Shown piece after piece: positions 1 to 6,673 of a stretch of 64,000 bases of DNA. Where the stretch lies: positions 62,001 to 126,000 of the IMG/VR virus record IMGVR_UViG_3300045971_000438; one strand, given 5' to 3'. This DNA comes from a virus. The notes beneath the pieces were generated by a model that was given only the letters and a program-made list of their open reading frames with translations, ran no database searches and was not told the DNA's origin. How positions within the stretch are numbered: the first letter of the stretch is position 1; each line of letters opens with the position of its first letter. The translations under genes were made by a program, and so were the position numbers.

Positions 1-556
1 TTGTCTGGGTTACATATAGAACCGCACGTAGGCCGTTAGGGCGTTTAGTTCCATAATTCCTGTAAAAGTTAAAGTTTTAAGACATAACTTATCTAGATTT
101 ACAATTCAGTTTTTTCATACTGGGTTGGTATAAGTCATCCTTCAGTAGTTCAATAAGATACTACGTGTAAGTTCCTTTTCCCCTTCGACGATGTCTACAA
201 GGCTCTTCGTACCCAGATTCTATAGGTCACTACTTTATTCGTTTAAAAGATTATTTTTTTTCGACTTAGGATAAGTCAGGATGAGGTTTAAACTATTTGA
301 GTAACCATGCTATTAGGTTAAAACGGTAAAACTATTTGAATAATGTGGGGCAGAATTCGGTAAAAAAGTTAAATCTTAGATACATAGCATGGTTACTCAA
401 ATAGTCTAACCTATTTGATTATCTAAAATTTAATTTAATTACCCAGCCCCTGCCCCCAAGAACTTATTTTGCCTTACCAAGATTGATAAGACGAGTACAG
501 CATATTACATTTTTCAACAAAAATCAAGGCCAAATTTTCAATTATTTTTAAAAGCC
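1..556. other. Non-coding left leader
   Basis: No ORF with a plausible start and ribosome binding site was seen on either strand. The stretch is AT-rich and contains an inverted repeat at 292-405. A short motif AGGCCGTTAG with CGTTTAG after it (near 31-50) has a relaxed counterpart near 10801-10825, in the other large non-coding gap. Nothing else was recognised. Confidence 0.6.
292..405. repeat. 22-bp perfect inverted repeat
   Basis: The arms at 292-313 and 384-405 are exact reverse complements, separated by 70 bp. The arm begins ACTATTTGAGTAACCATGCT. Its core ACTATTTGA recurs alone at 331-339, and CTATTTGA at 411-418, giving four copies of the core in about 130 bp. There is no T-run after the second arm, so a terminator is unlikely. 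A protein-binding array or processed RNA is possible; the function is unknown. Confidence 0.75.
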
Positions 557-585
557 TTTACTGTCAAGTTTATATCATGTATAAT
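557..585 (+). promoter_or_regulatory. Sigma-70-like promoter
   Basis: TTTACT at 557-562 and TATAAT at 580-585 are 17 bp apart, about 30 bp upstream of the gene at 616. The -35 box is weak and the -10 box is perfect. Confidence 0.6.
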
Positions 586-615
586 GCAATATAAACAAAT
601 AGTTACGAGGCAGTT

Positions 616-933
616 ATGTTTAAATTTAATCCCAATGACATTAATTCATTACAAATAACAGTCACGCACTCATCTCAATCAGTAGAAGTTATTTACAATG
701 ACGGGTCAAAAAGAATTTACAATAACAAAGCAGCACCTGTTAATGAGACTAGAGACATGAGAATAAACCTTCTTGTTCTATTCAAGGATAAGGATAAAGC
801 GAAAGCAAAAGGAGCTAAATGGGACCCAGGAAGGAAAACTTGGTATATAGAAAATGTAGAGGACTTAGAGCCATTTTTAGAGTGGGTTCCTAAGCACTTA
901 TTAAAGCCTTACCGTGCTTTAAACACTTTGTAG
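616..933 (+). CDS. DUF5710-like small protein
   Basis: 105 residues. The second half (about 47-95) carries the DUF5710 signature seen in phage and plasmid proteins and fused to primases or topoisomerases: a short strand (INLLVLF), then KDKAKAKGAKWDPGRKTWYI and an acidic stretch ending in an FLEW motif. DUF5710 is thought to be a small nucleic-acid-associated domain, and its precise role is unknown. The first 45 residues are not recognised. ATG at 616 is preceded by ACGAGG, a usable ribosome site. It is the first gene after the promoter at 557-585 and is followed by two tiny membrane peptides. Confidence 0.75.
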   Translation: MFKFNPNDINSLQITVTHSSQSVEVIYNDGSKRIYNNKAAPVNETRDMRINLLVLFKDKDKAKAKGAKWDPGRKTWYIENVEDLEPFLEWVPKHLLKPYRALNTL

Positions 934-943
934 GGAATTATTT

Positions 944-1063
944 ATGAGTTTTATAGGTGTATTAGTACTATCTGCATTAGCCATTTTTGTGGTAGGCTAC
1001 TTGTTCATCTATAGTAGCCCATTCATTAGATTTTTAAATCAAGATGAAAATGACAGGAATTAG
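944..1063 (+). CDS. 39-residue single-pass membrane peptide
   Basis: The ORF reads MSFIGVLVLSALAIFVVGYL and then a short charged tail (…NQDENDRN). Residues 4-25 form one hydrophobic segment. It lies 10 bp after the DUF5710 gene and 2 bp before the next tiny ORF, which fits an operon. The function is unknown; small phage membrane peptides are often host-envelope effectors or lysis-related, but nothing here decides that. Confidence 0.5.
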   Translation: MSFIGVLVLSALAIFVVGYLFIYSSPFIRFLNQDENDRN

Positions 1064-1065
1064 AT

Positions 1066-1152
1066 ATGGATTTTTTGGATGTAGTAGTAAGTATACTAAC
1101 GATTCTAAGTATTGCTGGGCTTCTTGCTGTGGTTTGGTGGTTAGGTCGTTAA
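1066..1152 (+). CDS. 28-residue membrane peptide
   Basis: The ORF reads MDFLDVVVSILTILSIAGLL, then AVVWWLGR and a stop. It is almost entirely one hydrophobic helix with an acidic start and a basic end. It begins 2 bp after the previous peptide gene, so the two may be co-translated. The function is unknown, and its small size keeps confidence modest. Confidence 0.4.
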   Translation: MDFLDVVVSILTILSIAGLLAVVWWLGR

Positions 1153-1176
1153 TTTAGTTGTCCTTTTTAAGGGTAT

Positions 1177-1198
1177 CTCCCGGCCTAACCGCCGGGAG
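1177..1198 (+). terminator. GC-rich hairpin, probable terminator
   Basis: CTCCCGGC (1177-1184) and GCCGGGAG (1191-1198) form a perfect 8-bp stem with a 6-base loop in otherwise AT-rich DNA. The sequence following runs GATTGAAACATTTTTATTATTTTTTT, so the T-run is displaced by about 12 bases. It could be a terminator after the 616-1152 genes or a leader structure for the gene at 1239. Confidence 0.5.
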
Positions 1199-1238
1199 CG
1201 GATTGAAACATTTTTATTATTTTTTTAGGATGTCAATT

Positions 1239-1508
1239 ATGAGTAAAATATACAAAGAGTCACCTTTCGGTTCTATTTTCAATTCATTTGAGGTATCAGA
1301 TGAAGGGGAACATAATCTAGAATTGTTTTTTAACGAGGGTGGGGAGTTGGAGTTATGCAGAAAGGCTGAAAAGGCAGAGGATGGGTCTGTTTATCAGAGT
1401 GTAGATCTTCATTTAGAGTTCGAGGAGGTTGTGCGATTGAAAAACTTTTTAATTTTCGCTCTTAAACCCTTCCGGGAAAACGAAGAAGATCTCTATTCAG
1501 AGGATTAG
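1239..1508 (+). CDS. Unknown acidic small protein
   Basis: 89 residues. An upstream TTG at 1158 would extend it, but that extension runs through the hairpin at 1177-1198 and has no ribosome site. ATG at 1239 has AGGA 8-9 bases upstream. The protein is acidic (many Glu/Asp, ending EEDLYSED) and has a central FEEVVRLKNFLIFAL helix. I do not recognise a family. It is followed within 3 bp by the next small genes. Confidence 0.65.
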   Translation: MSKIYKESPFGSIFNSFEVSDEGEHNLELFFNEGGELELCRKAEKAEDGSVYQSVDLHLEFEEVVRLKNFLIFALKPFRENEEDLYSED

Positions 1509-1510
1509 AG

Positions 1511-1576
1511 ATGGCTTTTCATGTCCCCGAAGAATTTTATTGCCTCCGAGAGATTTTGTATGAAGAATGCGAGTAA
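1511..1576 (+). CDS. Possible 21-residue leader peptide
   Basis: ATG at 1511 follows GAGGATTAGAG and opens MAFHVPEEFYCLREILYEEC, then E and a stop, overlapping the start of the next gene in another frame. Its stop (1574-1576) lies 14-16 bases past the alternative ATG at 1560, so it could couple translation to that start. It may equally be fortuitous. Confidence 0.25.
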   Translation: MAFHVPEEFYCLREILYEECE

Positions 1577-1853
1577 AAATTGTGAGATAGATATATTAAA
1601 AAAAATCTTTCCTAATTGTAAACCACAAGGTAGCTCAAAAACAATAACTTGGACTCTGATAGAGGGTACAAGATTGGATGTTTGCTGCACTATTAAAAAT
1701 GCGGGTTGGATCGAAACAAATGAATTACGGCACAGTGAGGCTGCATTTGTCCATAAAAAGTACCCTAATTTAAGAATAGCTCTTGACTATTCTAGTCTGA
1801 AACCTGGATGGATGAATGTAATGGTAGTGACTCCTACGGAATCTAAAGTATGA
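1521..1853 (+). CDS. Unknown small protein
   Basis: 110 residues from ATG 1521. An in-frame ATG at 1560 (MKNASKNCEI) with GAGAG eight bases upstream may be the true start, giving 97 residues. The fold is not recognised. The sequence alternates charged and hydrophobic residues with two adjacent cysteines (DVCCTI). Its stop overlaps the next start in an ATGA arrangement, which indicates translational coupling. Confidence 0.6.
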   Translation: MSPKNFIASERFCMKNASKNCEIDILKKIFPNCKPQGSSKTITWTLIEGTRLDVCCTIKNAGWIETNELRHSEAAFVHKKYPNLRIALDYSSLKPGWMNVMVVTPTESKV

Positions 1854-2041
1854 CAGGTTACGAGTTACAGTCTGTTTTAAAAGCCTATGTCACCTTACTT
1901 GAAGGAGAAAATCCGTTTGAACTAAATCTCTTTAAGCCGAGCATCACTGTGAAGGAAGCAACAGAGATGATGGAGTTACTACCTAAAGTACGGGAATATT
2001 TAGCAAAAAATAAAGTTAGGAAGCCTATGACTTCATCTTGA
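1850..2041 (+). CDS. Unknown small helical protein
   Basis: 63 residues, starting inside the stop of the upstream gene (ATGA overlap). Two predicted helices (residues 4-22 and 33-55) surround a proline. The C-terminus is basic. No family was recognised. It is the last gene before the promoter at 2038-2066, whose -35 box overlaps its stop codon. Confidence 0.55.
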   Translation: MTGYELQSVLKAYVTLLEGENPFELNLFKPSITVKEATEMMELLPKVREYLAKNKVRKPMTSS

Positions 2042-2066
2042 CATTGTATAAAATAGCGTATATAAT
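2038..2066 (+). promoter_or_regulatory. Consensus sigma-70-like promoter
   Basis: TTGACA (2038-2043), 17 bp, TATAAT (2061-2066): a perfect consensus pair. It drives the structured leader at 2070-2173. Confidence 0.85.
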
Positions 2067-2069
2067 TAA

Positions 2070-2173
2070 GATGTTATTGGCGTACTATGAGTAAGATATT
2101 AAGCCAATAACATCTGTGTTATTACTGAAACCCAGCTCTAGTGTACTTACTCTACATTATCTGGGTTTCTTTT
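2070..2173 (+). ncRNA. Structured leader RNA, copy 1
   Basis: Seen: a 12-bp stem GATGTTATTGGC (2070-2081) with GCCAATAACATC (2103-2114); the box GTTATTACTGAA (2118-2129); then a long hairpin ACCCAG (2130-2135) with CTGGGT (2161-2166) and a T-rich run (TTTCTTTTATTT). The AATAAC in the right arm of the first stem can instead pair with GTTATT of the box, giving mutually exclusive folds. Copy 2 at 8981-9091 has the same order, box and terminator but different stem sequences. Inference: a terminated small RNA or an attenuator in front of the gene at 2190. Confidence 0.55.
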
Positions 2174-2189
2174 ATTTAGGTTTAAAAAG

Positions 2190-2930
2190 ATGAAAACTAT
2201 ATCAAGAGGAGATGTTTTTGAAACGAACATATCTGGTTTTTGTACTGTTGTAGAGTATATAGATTCACGAAATGTGAAAGTTAGATTTGAAGATGGATTT
2301 GAAACAATTTGTCAATCTGGTCAATTAAGAAATGGTCAGGTTAAGAATCCAAATAATCCAATTATTTATGGTGTTGGTTTTATAGGAGTTGGAAATTATT
2401 CTCATAAATCACATCCAAGAATTTATTACTGTTGGAGGGACATGATAGGAAGATGTTATCACAAAGTTACTCAATTAAAACATCGATCTTATATTGGTTG
2501 TACTGTATGTGAAAGATGGTGGAATTTTCAAAATTTTTGTTATGATTACTTGATAATGGTAGGTTCAGATTTAAATTATCATTTAGATAAAGATTTATTA
2601 TTTAAAGGAAATAAGATATATTCACCAGAAACATGTTGCTTAGTTCCACGTCAAGTAAATAACGTTTTAGAAAAATGTGATGCTAATAGAGGTGAATGTT
2701 GTATTGGAGTTAATTACTATGAAGATAAAATAAATCCATACAAAGCTACTTGTAACGTTGAAGGAAAACAAAAATATCTTGGTATTTACAAAACAGAACA
2801 AGAAGCACGACAAGTCTATAAAGTAGCTAAAGAAGCTGAATTTAAAAGACTGGCTAATTTATACAAAGATACATTAGATTCAAGAGCTTATATAGCTTTA
2901 ATGAATCGCACGGTTGATGAAGATGATTAG
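2190..2930 (+). CDS. HNH-like homing endonuclease with AP2-like C-terminus, paralogue 1
   Basis: 246 residues, co-linear with the proteins at 41650 and 53518. Residues 1-50 are a small beta domain (DVFETN…CTVVEYID…VRFEDG). The middle (about 75-150) holds RIYYCWRDMIGRCY, GCTVCERWWNFQNF and DLNYHLDKD, the conserved block of a phage endonuclease-like family. Residues 165-225 (IGVNYYED…KYLGIYKTEQEARQVY) resemble the AP2 DNA-binding domain of homing endonucleases. It would act as a free-standing intergenic mobile gene. It follows structured leader copy 1, which may restrain its expression. Catalytic assignment is by family resemblance only. Confidence 0.75.
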   Translation: MKTISRGDVFETNISGFCTVVEYIDSRNVKVRFEDGFETICQSGQLRNGQVKNPNNPIIYGVGFIGVGNYSHKSHPRIYYCWRDMIGRCYHKVTQLKHRSYIGCTVCERWWNFQNFCYDYLIMVGSDLNYHLDKDLLFKGNKIYSPETCCLVPRQVNNVLEKCDANRGECCIGVNYYEDKINPYKATCNVEGKQKYLGIYKTEQEARQVYKVAKEAEFKRLANLYKDTLDSRAYIALMNRTVDEDD

Positions 2931-2939
2931 GGGTGACTT

Positions 2940-3203
2940 ATGAATGATTCTTACAATGCAGATTCAATAAAGATATTAACACCAGAAGAAGTCTTAGATA
3001 AATTCAGATGGGTTGAGATAGAGTCCTTATCACATAAATACCATAAGCCTAAGAAATTTATAGAGAATGGCTTTGAGGCTTGTAGACGTGCTGGTGTAGA
3101 TAAAGAGTATTTCGTTCAGTATTATTTAGAAAAAAATCCAGATTATGTAAGAAATCCTTTAGTAGAAGATGCTTACAAAGATCTAATCAGAGAACAACTT
3201 TAA
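2940..3203 (+). CDS. Unknown small protein
   Basis: 87 residues, with ATG 9 bp after the endonuclease stop and GGGGTGA upstream as ribosome site. Charged and mostly helical (TPEEVLDKFRW, KYHKPKKFIENGFEACRRAG). The K-x-K-K-F-I helix pair could be a small DNA-binding fold, but I do not recognise a family. Confidence 0.6.
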   Translation: MNDSYNADSIKILTPEEVLDKFRWVEIESLSHKYHKPKKFIENGFEACRRAGVDKEYFVQYYLEKNPDYVRNPLVEDAYKDLIREQL

Positions 3204-3222
3204 TAAATTTAGGAGTATAAGA

Positions 3223-3414
3223 ATGAACAAAAAGATTGAAATTATTGAGAATGAAGGTTTAATAGAGCTTAGAGTACAGACAACCAAGATCGAACACACT
3301 TTTCTTATTCTAGAAAAGGAAGTCGCTAAAGAATTAGCTGATTCATTGATAGAACATTTTAAAAATCCAAAGATAGTGGAGTCATTTATAATAGATGACG
3401 ACGGGTTATGCTAA
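3223..3414 (+). CDS. Unknown small protein
   Basis: 63 residues; ribosome site AGGAG lies 9 bases before the ATG. It opens with alternating beta-type residues (KIEIIENEGLIELRVQTTKI) and continues as a helix (LEKEVAKELADSLIEHF). No family was recognised. It is the last gene before the promoter at 3431-3459. Confidence 0.6.
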   Translation: MNKKIEIIENEGLIELRVQTTKIEHTFLILEKEVAKELADSLIEHFKNPKIVESFIIDDDGLC

Positions 3415-3430
3415 AAATTGAACGGACTTA

Positions 3431-3459
3431 TTGTTTTTCATTTTCAGTTTGTATATAAT
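3431..3459 (+). promoter_or_regulatory. Sigma-70-like promoter
   Basis: TTGTTT (3431-3436), 17 bp, TATAAT (3454-3459). The GTATATAATG context recurs in the promoters at 5588 and 17920. Confidence 0.7.
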
Positions 3460-3497
3460 GATTACTCATTCAAAACAAATTAAAAATGGTGAAAAAA

Positions 3498-3785
3498 ATG
3501 AAAACCAAAATAGCCGCCGCTCTATTGATGGCAGCAATATCAGCGTCAGCGTCAGCCGAGTGGAGCACCGGAGGCCCGTTTCAACTTAACGAATATCCGA
3601 CTAAGGAAGAGGGACAAAGGCATACCTGTAGTAATTATGCTATTGCTATCAAGGACTTTGATACACGAACCAGAGCAGGAGATCACAGTCAAGACGAACT
3701 TCTTAAATTATATTTGGAAGCTTATTTTAAGGAGTGTAGATTACCAACTCACGCCCGTGACATAAATGAAGAGCACATGAAATAG
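3498..3785 (+). CDS. Exported small protein with signal peptide
   Basis: 95 residues from ATG 3498, preceded by GGTGA; an in-frame ATG at 3486 lacks a ribosome site. Residues 1-20 form a classic Sec signal: MKTK, a hydrophobic core, then SASA as the cleavage motif before EWST. The mature part has two cysteines (HTCSNY, FKECRL) that could form a disulfide. The first 100 bases (GCCGCCGCT…, GGAGGCCCG) are much richer in G+C than the neighbours, which suggests recent acquisition, perhaps from a host. Likely periplasmic; the function is unknown, with envelope modification or superinfection exclusion as guesses. Confidence 0.7.
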   Translation: MKTKIAAALLMAAISASASAEWSTGGPFQLNEYPTKEEGQRHTCSNYAIAIKDFDTRTRAGDHSQDELLKLYLEAYFKECRLPTHARDINEEHMK

Positions 3786-3795
3786 AGATGATTAA

Positions 3796-4062
3796 ATGAT
3801 AAAAATTCCTAAGATGGAAGATTATTGGATCTATTTTGAAAAAGCAGCAATAGATTCAGATGTTTCTAAAGAACTTAAACTGGATTTCAAAAAGGCATTT
3901 TTTGCGGGCATTCAGGCGTTAATGTGTGGTCAGATAATTGTCGTGCAGAATTTTCCTTCAGAAGAGGATTATTTTAAAGCTATGAATAATTGGAGAGAAG
4001 AGTGTGAAGAGTTTTTTAATTCATTTAGGGAATTCCCTGCTGATTTTAACCGTATGCATTGA
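3796..4062 (+). CDS. Small phage protein (W..F / AF.AG..ALM family), copy 1
   Basis: 88 residues. The motif FKKAFFAGIQALMCG after an initial YWIYFEKA segment matches a widespread small phage protein family of unknown function, and resembles the protein at 6376 (MKNAFYAGVKSLMML). The C-terminal half has a conserved W..E.EEFF segment in both. The role is unknown. It has no obvious Shine-Dalgarno beyond AGAGATG upstream. Confidence 0.65.
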   Translation: MIKIPKMEDYWIYFEKAAIDSDVSKELKLDFKKAFFAGIQALMCGQIIVVQNFPSEEDYFKAMNNWREECEEFFNSFREFPADFNRMH

Positions 4063-4073
4063 TTAGGTAATTT

Positions 4074-4391
4074 ATGACACGATCTAAAAACAATACTATT
4101 TCTCAATTTTTAGACAGATTAACTCTGGATTTATCAAAACCCTTAAAAGATTTACATTTTTATTATCTTCATGAAAGAGATGCAGGAACACATAGTAGAT
4201 ATTATGAACAAAAAATGGTTGAGATGTGTTTCTCTGTATTAGAAGATTTTACAATTTTAGGATTTAGAATAATCAGGCCAACATTTAGACCTTTTGGTTT
4301 TATCTTCACTATTGAATTTTCCAATTATGAGAATCAGATGTATCAAATTTATTTGACGTTAAAAGATTATGGTTGGAGAGAAATAAAGTGA
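4074..4391 (+). CDS. Unknown small protein
   Basis: 105 residues, ATG with GGTAA upstream. The N-terminal part is basic and helical, the C-terminal part is beta-rich (FGFIFTIEFSNYENQMYQIY). No family was recognised. Its stop overlaps the GTG start of the next gene, so the two are coupled. Confidence 0.6.
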   Translation: MTRSKNNTISQFLDRLTLDLSKPLKDLHFYYLHERDAGTHSRYYEQKMVEMCFSVLEDFTILGFRIIRPTFRPFGFIFTIEFSNYENQMYQIYLTLKDYGWREIK

Positions 4392-4618
4392 CTAAAATTA
4401 GTATTAATGGCTTGGATTTTGAAATTCCTCAAGGTTTCATTCATGTTAAGTGGCAAGATGTTGAACTTTCCCAGACTGTGTACATGATAGGTCAGCATAG
4501 AGGTAAACCTTTTGCTTATGGCCCTTATGTTGTTTTTGATAAAATTAATAGGTTATTAGTCAGTAACAATAATAGGCCTTTTCACGAATATGTAGAATCA
4601 CTTCTTATTAGGGGATAG
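4388..4618 (+). CDS. Unknown small protein (GTG start)
   Basis: 76 residues. GTG at 4388 is chosen because GGAGAG (4375-4380) sits seven bases upstream; a TTG at 4373 would lie on top of that site. The protein is beta-rich (TKISINGLDFEIP, FAYGPYVVFDK). Function not recognised. Confidence 0.6.
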   Translation: MTKISINGLDFEIPQGFIHVKWQDVELSQTVYMIGQHRGKPFAYGPYVVFDKINRLLVSNNNRPFHEYVESLLIRG

Positions 4619-4620
4619 AT

Positions 4621-4890
4621 TTGAAGACAGATAAATTTGCCAGAGGAGTATACGTTTTTGAATCTGTTTTAGAAGGTAAATCTTATCAAGATATAGGTAA
4701 TGAAATAGGACTGTCACTTAGCACTGTTAAGCAAATTTTAGTTGAAATAGAACAGGAAGTTTTAAAATTGATCCCTTATAGGGACAGACCTCATGACAAT
4801 TATGGAAAAACTTCTCCAGATAGATTAAGAGAATTTCGCCCACTTTGGATTAATTATTTAGAAATATTTAAAAATAAGAATAATATTTAA
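4621..4890 (+). CDS. Helix-turn-helix protein (LuxR/sigma-like HTH, TTG start)
   Basis: 89 residues with a TTG start preceded by GGGGA. Residues 15-42 (SVLEGKSYQDIGNEIGLSLS, then TVKQIL) form a typical helix-turn-helix of the sigma-region-4/LuxR type: a short helix, the IGNEIGLS turn and the recognition helix TVKQILVEIE. The C-terminal part is unassigned. Likely a DNA-binding transcription factor of the phage; the target is unknown. The promoter-proximal genes around it are all small unknowns. Confidence 0.65.
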   Translation: MKTDKFARGVYVFESVLEGKSYQDIGNEIGLSLSTVKQILVEIEQEVLKLIPYRDRPHDNYGKTSPDRLREFRPLWINYLEIFKNKNNI

Positions 4891-4891
4891 T

Positions 4892-5092
4892 ATGACTGAT
4901 TTTGAATCTAGGTGTTTCTCATGCCGTTTTATGCGAAGAATAACAAGTTCTTCGCATATAAGATGTGCAAATCCAGATCTTACTTTGACTGGTGACGAAG
5001 ATGCAATAGAGAAAGGTTATTTTCAATATCCATACAATTTCAATCCTATTTGGATTAAATCTATTTGTAAAAAATTTAAGGAGAAAATCTGA
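4892..5092 (+). CDS. Small cysteine-rich, probable zinc-binding protein
   Basis: 66 residues. Four cysteines in the pattern CFSC…RCANP…CKKF match a group of small phage proteins with a treble-clef-like arrangement; the protein at 26057 follows the same pattern. Zinc binding is inferred. The ATG starts 1 bp after the upstream stop. The next gene begins directly after its TGA. Confidence 0.6.
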   Translation: MTDFESRCFSCRFMRRITSSSHIRCANPDLTLTGDEDAIEKGYFQYPYNFNPIWIKSICKKFKEKI

Positions 5093-5548
5093 ATGTTAGA
5101 CACCCATTCGTTGGTGTTTTTACATCATAAGATATTTAAAGATACAATCGTTCGTTATCCATTTATAACAGATGCTAGATTATTGTTTCATGGCACTTTT
5201 TCAGAGGAAAGTATTCAGACTTTTATACGACCAGCTTGGGGTTTTTATGTGACTCCTTTGTATTCTTGGGCTAGAGAATATTATACGGGTTTAAATAGAG
5301 AATTTGGTGATGACTATGCGGGAAAAGGGTATGTGTATGCTCTATATGCAGATGTAAAAAATACATATCTTTGTTCAGATAAAGAGTCTGATATTTTTTA
5401 TGCTAGGGATTATGATGAAATGGAAAATTTTATTGCTAGATTAGATAAATATGGATTTGACAGCATTAAGTATAGAGGTGAATCTGAGTCTATGGTTTTG
5501 TTTAAAGATGTCTTGATTATTAACGCTCTGACTGGACGACCTATGTGA
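5093..5548 (+). CDS. ADP-ribosyltransferase-like protein
   Basis: 151 residues, ATG with AAGGAG upstream. The order of motifs fits an ADP-ribosyltransferase fold like the phage ART-PolyVal group: LLFHGT (H33), then GFYVTPLYSWAREYY (50-64) in the STS/Y position, then GYVYALYADVKNTYL, and GFDSIKYRGESESMVLFKDV (121-140) carrying candidate catalytic Glu130/Glu132. The length is close to a minimal ART domain. Known family role: transfer of ADP-ribose from NAD to host proteins or nucleic acids, as in T4 Alt/Mod. Here the target is unknown and the assignment rests on motif order only. It sits among early-type small genes. Confidence 0.6.
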   Translation: MLDTHSLVFLHHKIFKDTIVRYPFITDARLLFHGTFSEESIQTFIRPAWGFYVTPLYSWAREYYTGLNREFGDDYAGKGYVYALYADVKNTYLCSDKESDIFYARDYDEMENFIARLDKYGFDSIKYRGESESMVLFKDVLIINALTGRPM

Positions 5549-5564
5549 TTGATTTTAATGAGTC

Positions 5565-5593
5565 TTAACTTTAAAATACAGTTTGTATATAAT
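5565..5593 (+). promoter_or_regulatory. Sigma-70-like promoter
   Basis: TTAACT (5565-5570), 17 bp, TATAAT (5588-5593), in the same TTTGTATATAATG context as the promoter at 3454. Confidence 0.7.
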
Positions 5594-5644
5594 GTATTTT
5601 TTAATAAGTAGTTTTAAGTTGTTTAAGAAAATAGGAATAAAGAT

Positions 5645-5947
5645 ATGAAAGATTATTATCCACAAGTTGAACTTGAAATAGGTCTTTTAAAGTATGGAAT
5701 AAAAGTTCTTGATTTATGTGCTTATGTTGGATATAGTTTTGTTTTTGAAGGTGATGAAGATTCTTTTAAAGAATCTCTTAGTAATTTTATGCAGGAGTAT
5801 GGTTGGGAAGTTCAAGATGAGGATTGGTTTCCTGGTGATCCTGGTTATTTTGGTGAACCTGCATATTTTATTATGAAGAAATTGGATGGTCAATGTTTTG
5901 AGGTCTCTTTAGATTTTCAAAATAAAATATTAACTAATGTTATATAA
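5645..5947 (+). CDS. Unknown acidic protein
   Basis: 100 residues, acidic, with an aromatic- and glycine-rich centre (DWFPGDPGYFGEPAYF). The ribosome site is AGGAATAAAG before the ATG. The fold is not recognised. First gene after the promoter at 5565-5593. Confidence 0.6.
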   Translation: MKDYYPQVELEIGLLKYGIKVLDLCAYVGYSFVFEGDEDSFKESLSNFMQEYGWEVQDEDWFPGDPGYFGEPAYFIMKKLDGQCFEVSLDFQNKILTNVI

Positions 5948-5970
5948 TCAATAAGATAGGAATAAATAAA

Positions 5971-6360
5971 ATGGGAACAAGATCTTTAACGTACGTTTAT
6001 CAAGGTAATAAATGTTTAGTGTGCATGTATCGATAAATGGATGGATATTCATCAGGACATGGATTACAGTTGGCTAATTTTTTAACTCCAATCGAGCTGG
6101 TTAATGGTCTATCTTTAGATGATGAAGGTAAAAGAGTGGCAAATGGTATGCCTTGTTTAGCGGATCAGTTAGTGGCACATTTTAAAACAGGAGTCGGAGG
6201 CATTTATTTGGAAGCCATTGGTCTTGAAAAAGATTACGGGCAAGAGTATGAATACTATATCTTCGACAACACTGTACGAGTTTTTGAGATAGATCCTACA
6301 AGGAAAGTAATTTTTCAGGGAACATGGAAGGAGTTTTTAACTTTTTGTGAGACAGTCTGA
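5971..6360 (+). pseudogene. MGTRSLTYVY-family phage protein interrupted by an in-frame TAA
   Basis: The first segment reads MGTRSLTYVYQGNKCLVCMY, then R, then TAA (6034-6036), immediately followed in the same frame by ATG 6037 and MDGYSSGHGLQLANF…VANGMPCLADQLVAHFKTGV…GQEYEYYIF. In intact phage homologues MYR is normally followed by a glutamine and then (F/M)DGY, so CAA to TAA (one base) explains the break. The downstream 107-residue part may still be made from ATG 6037, since it directly abuts the stop and reinitiation is possible. The function of the family is unknown. A sequencing error or polymorphic nonsense mutation is the main alternative. Confidence 0.75.
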
Positions 6361-6375
6361 AGCTAAGGAATTACC

Positions 6376-6666
6376 ATGCTACCGTCTATAGAATCAGAAT
6401 GGCAGAGTTTTAAAGACCTTGTCATAGATCCTGAAGCCCCAGAATATCAGATCATTGACATGAAGAATGCTTTTTATGCGGGTGTCAAAAGTTTAATGAT
6501 GTTGGAGTCAGGTTTGGTTAAATCCAACTTATCTAAAGAAAAAAAGAGTAAGGTATTCGATTCATGGAATTTTGAGGTAGATCAATATTTTGTAGATCTT
6601 GTGAAATATTACCTGAAGGAACATCTTGAAGAGCAGCCTAAGGAACAAAGGTCTAAATTAAATTAG
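6376..6666 (+). CDS. Small phage protein (W..F / AF.AG..SLM family), copy 2
   Basis: 96 residues. EWQSFKDLVIDPEAPEYQ, then MKNAFYAGVKSLMMLESG is the recognisable core of a small phage protein family with unknown role; the protein at 3796 is a more divergent relative. The C-terminus is strongly charged (EEQPKEQRSKLN). The ribosome site GGAA lies before the ATG. It follows the broken gene by 15 bp. Confidence 0.7.
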   Translation: MLPSIESEWQSFKDLVIDPEAPEYQIIDMKNAFYAGVKSLMMLESGLVKSNLSKEKKSKVFDSWNFEVDQYFVDLVKYYLKEHLEEQPKEQRSKLN

Positions 6667-6673
6667 TTGAGTC

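Noticed and set aside
1158-1238. Upstream TTG extension of the gene at 1239
   Set aside because: It passes through the 8-bp GC-rich hairpin, has no ribosome site, and ATG 1239 has AGGA at the right distance.
1505-1690. 61-codon minus-strand frame
   Set aside because: Overlaps the coupled plus-strand genes and has no start signal.
2070-2173. preQ1 riboswitch, suggested by queD/queE in the same genome
   Set aside because: No preQ1 class I core is present and the element is not upstream of queD or queE. It is kept as an unknown structured RNA.
5971-6360. Genome-wide stop-codon reassignment as an explanation for the internal TAA
   Set aside because: Many surrounding genes end in TAA at the expected place, and no other gene shows an internal TAA where Gln is conserved.
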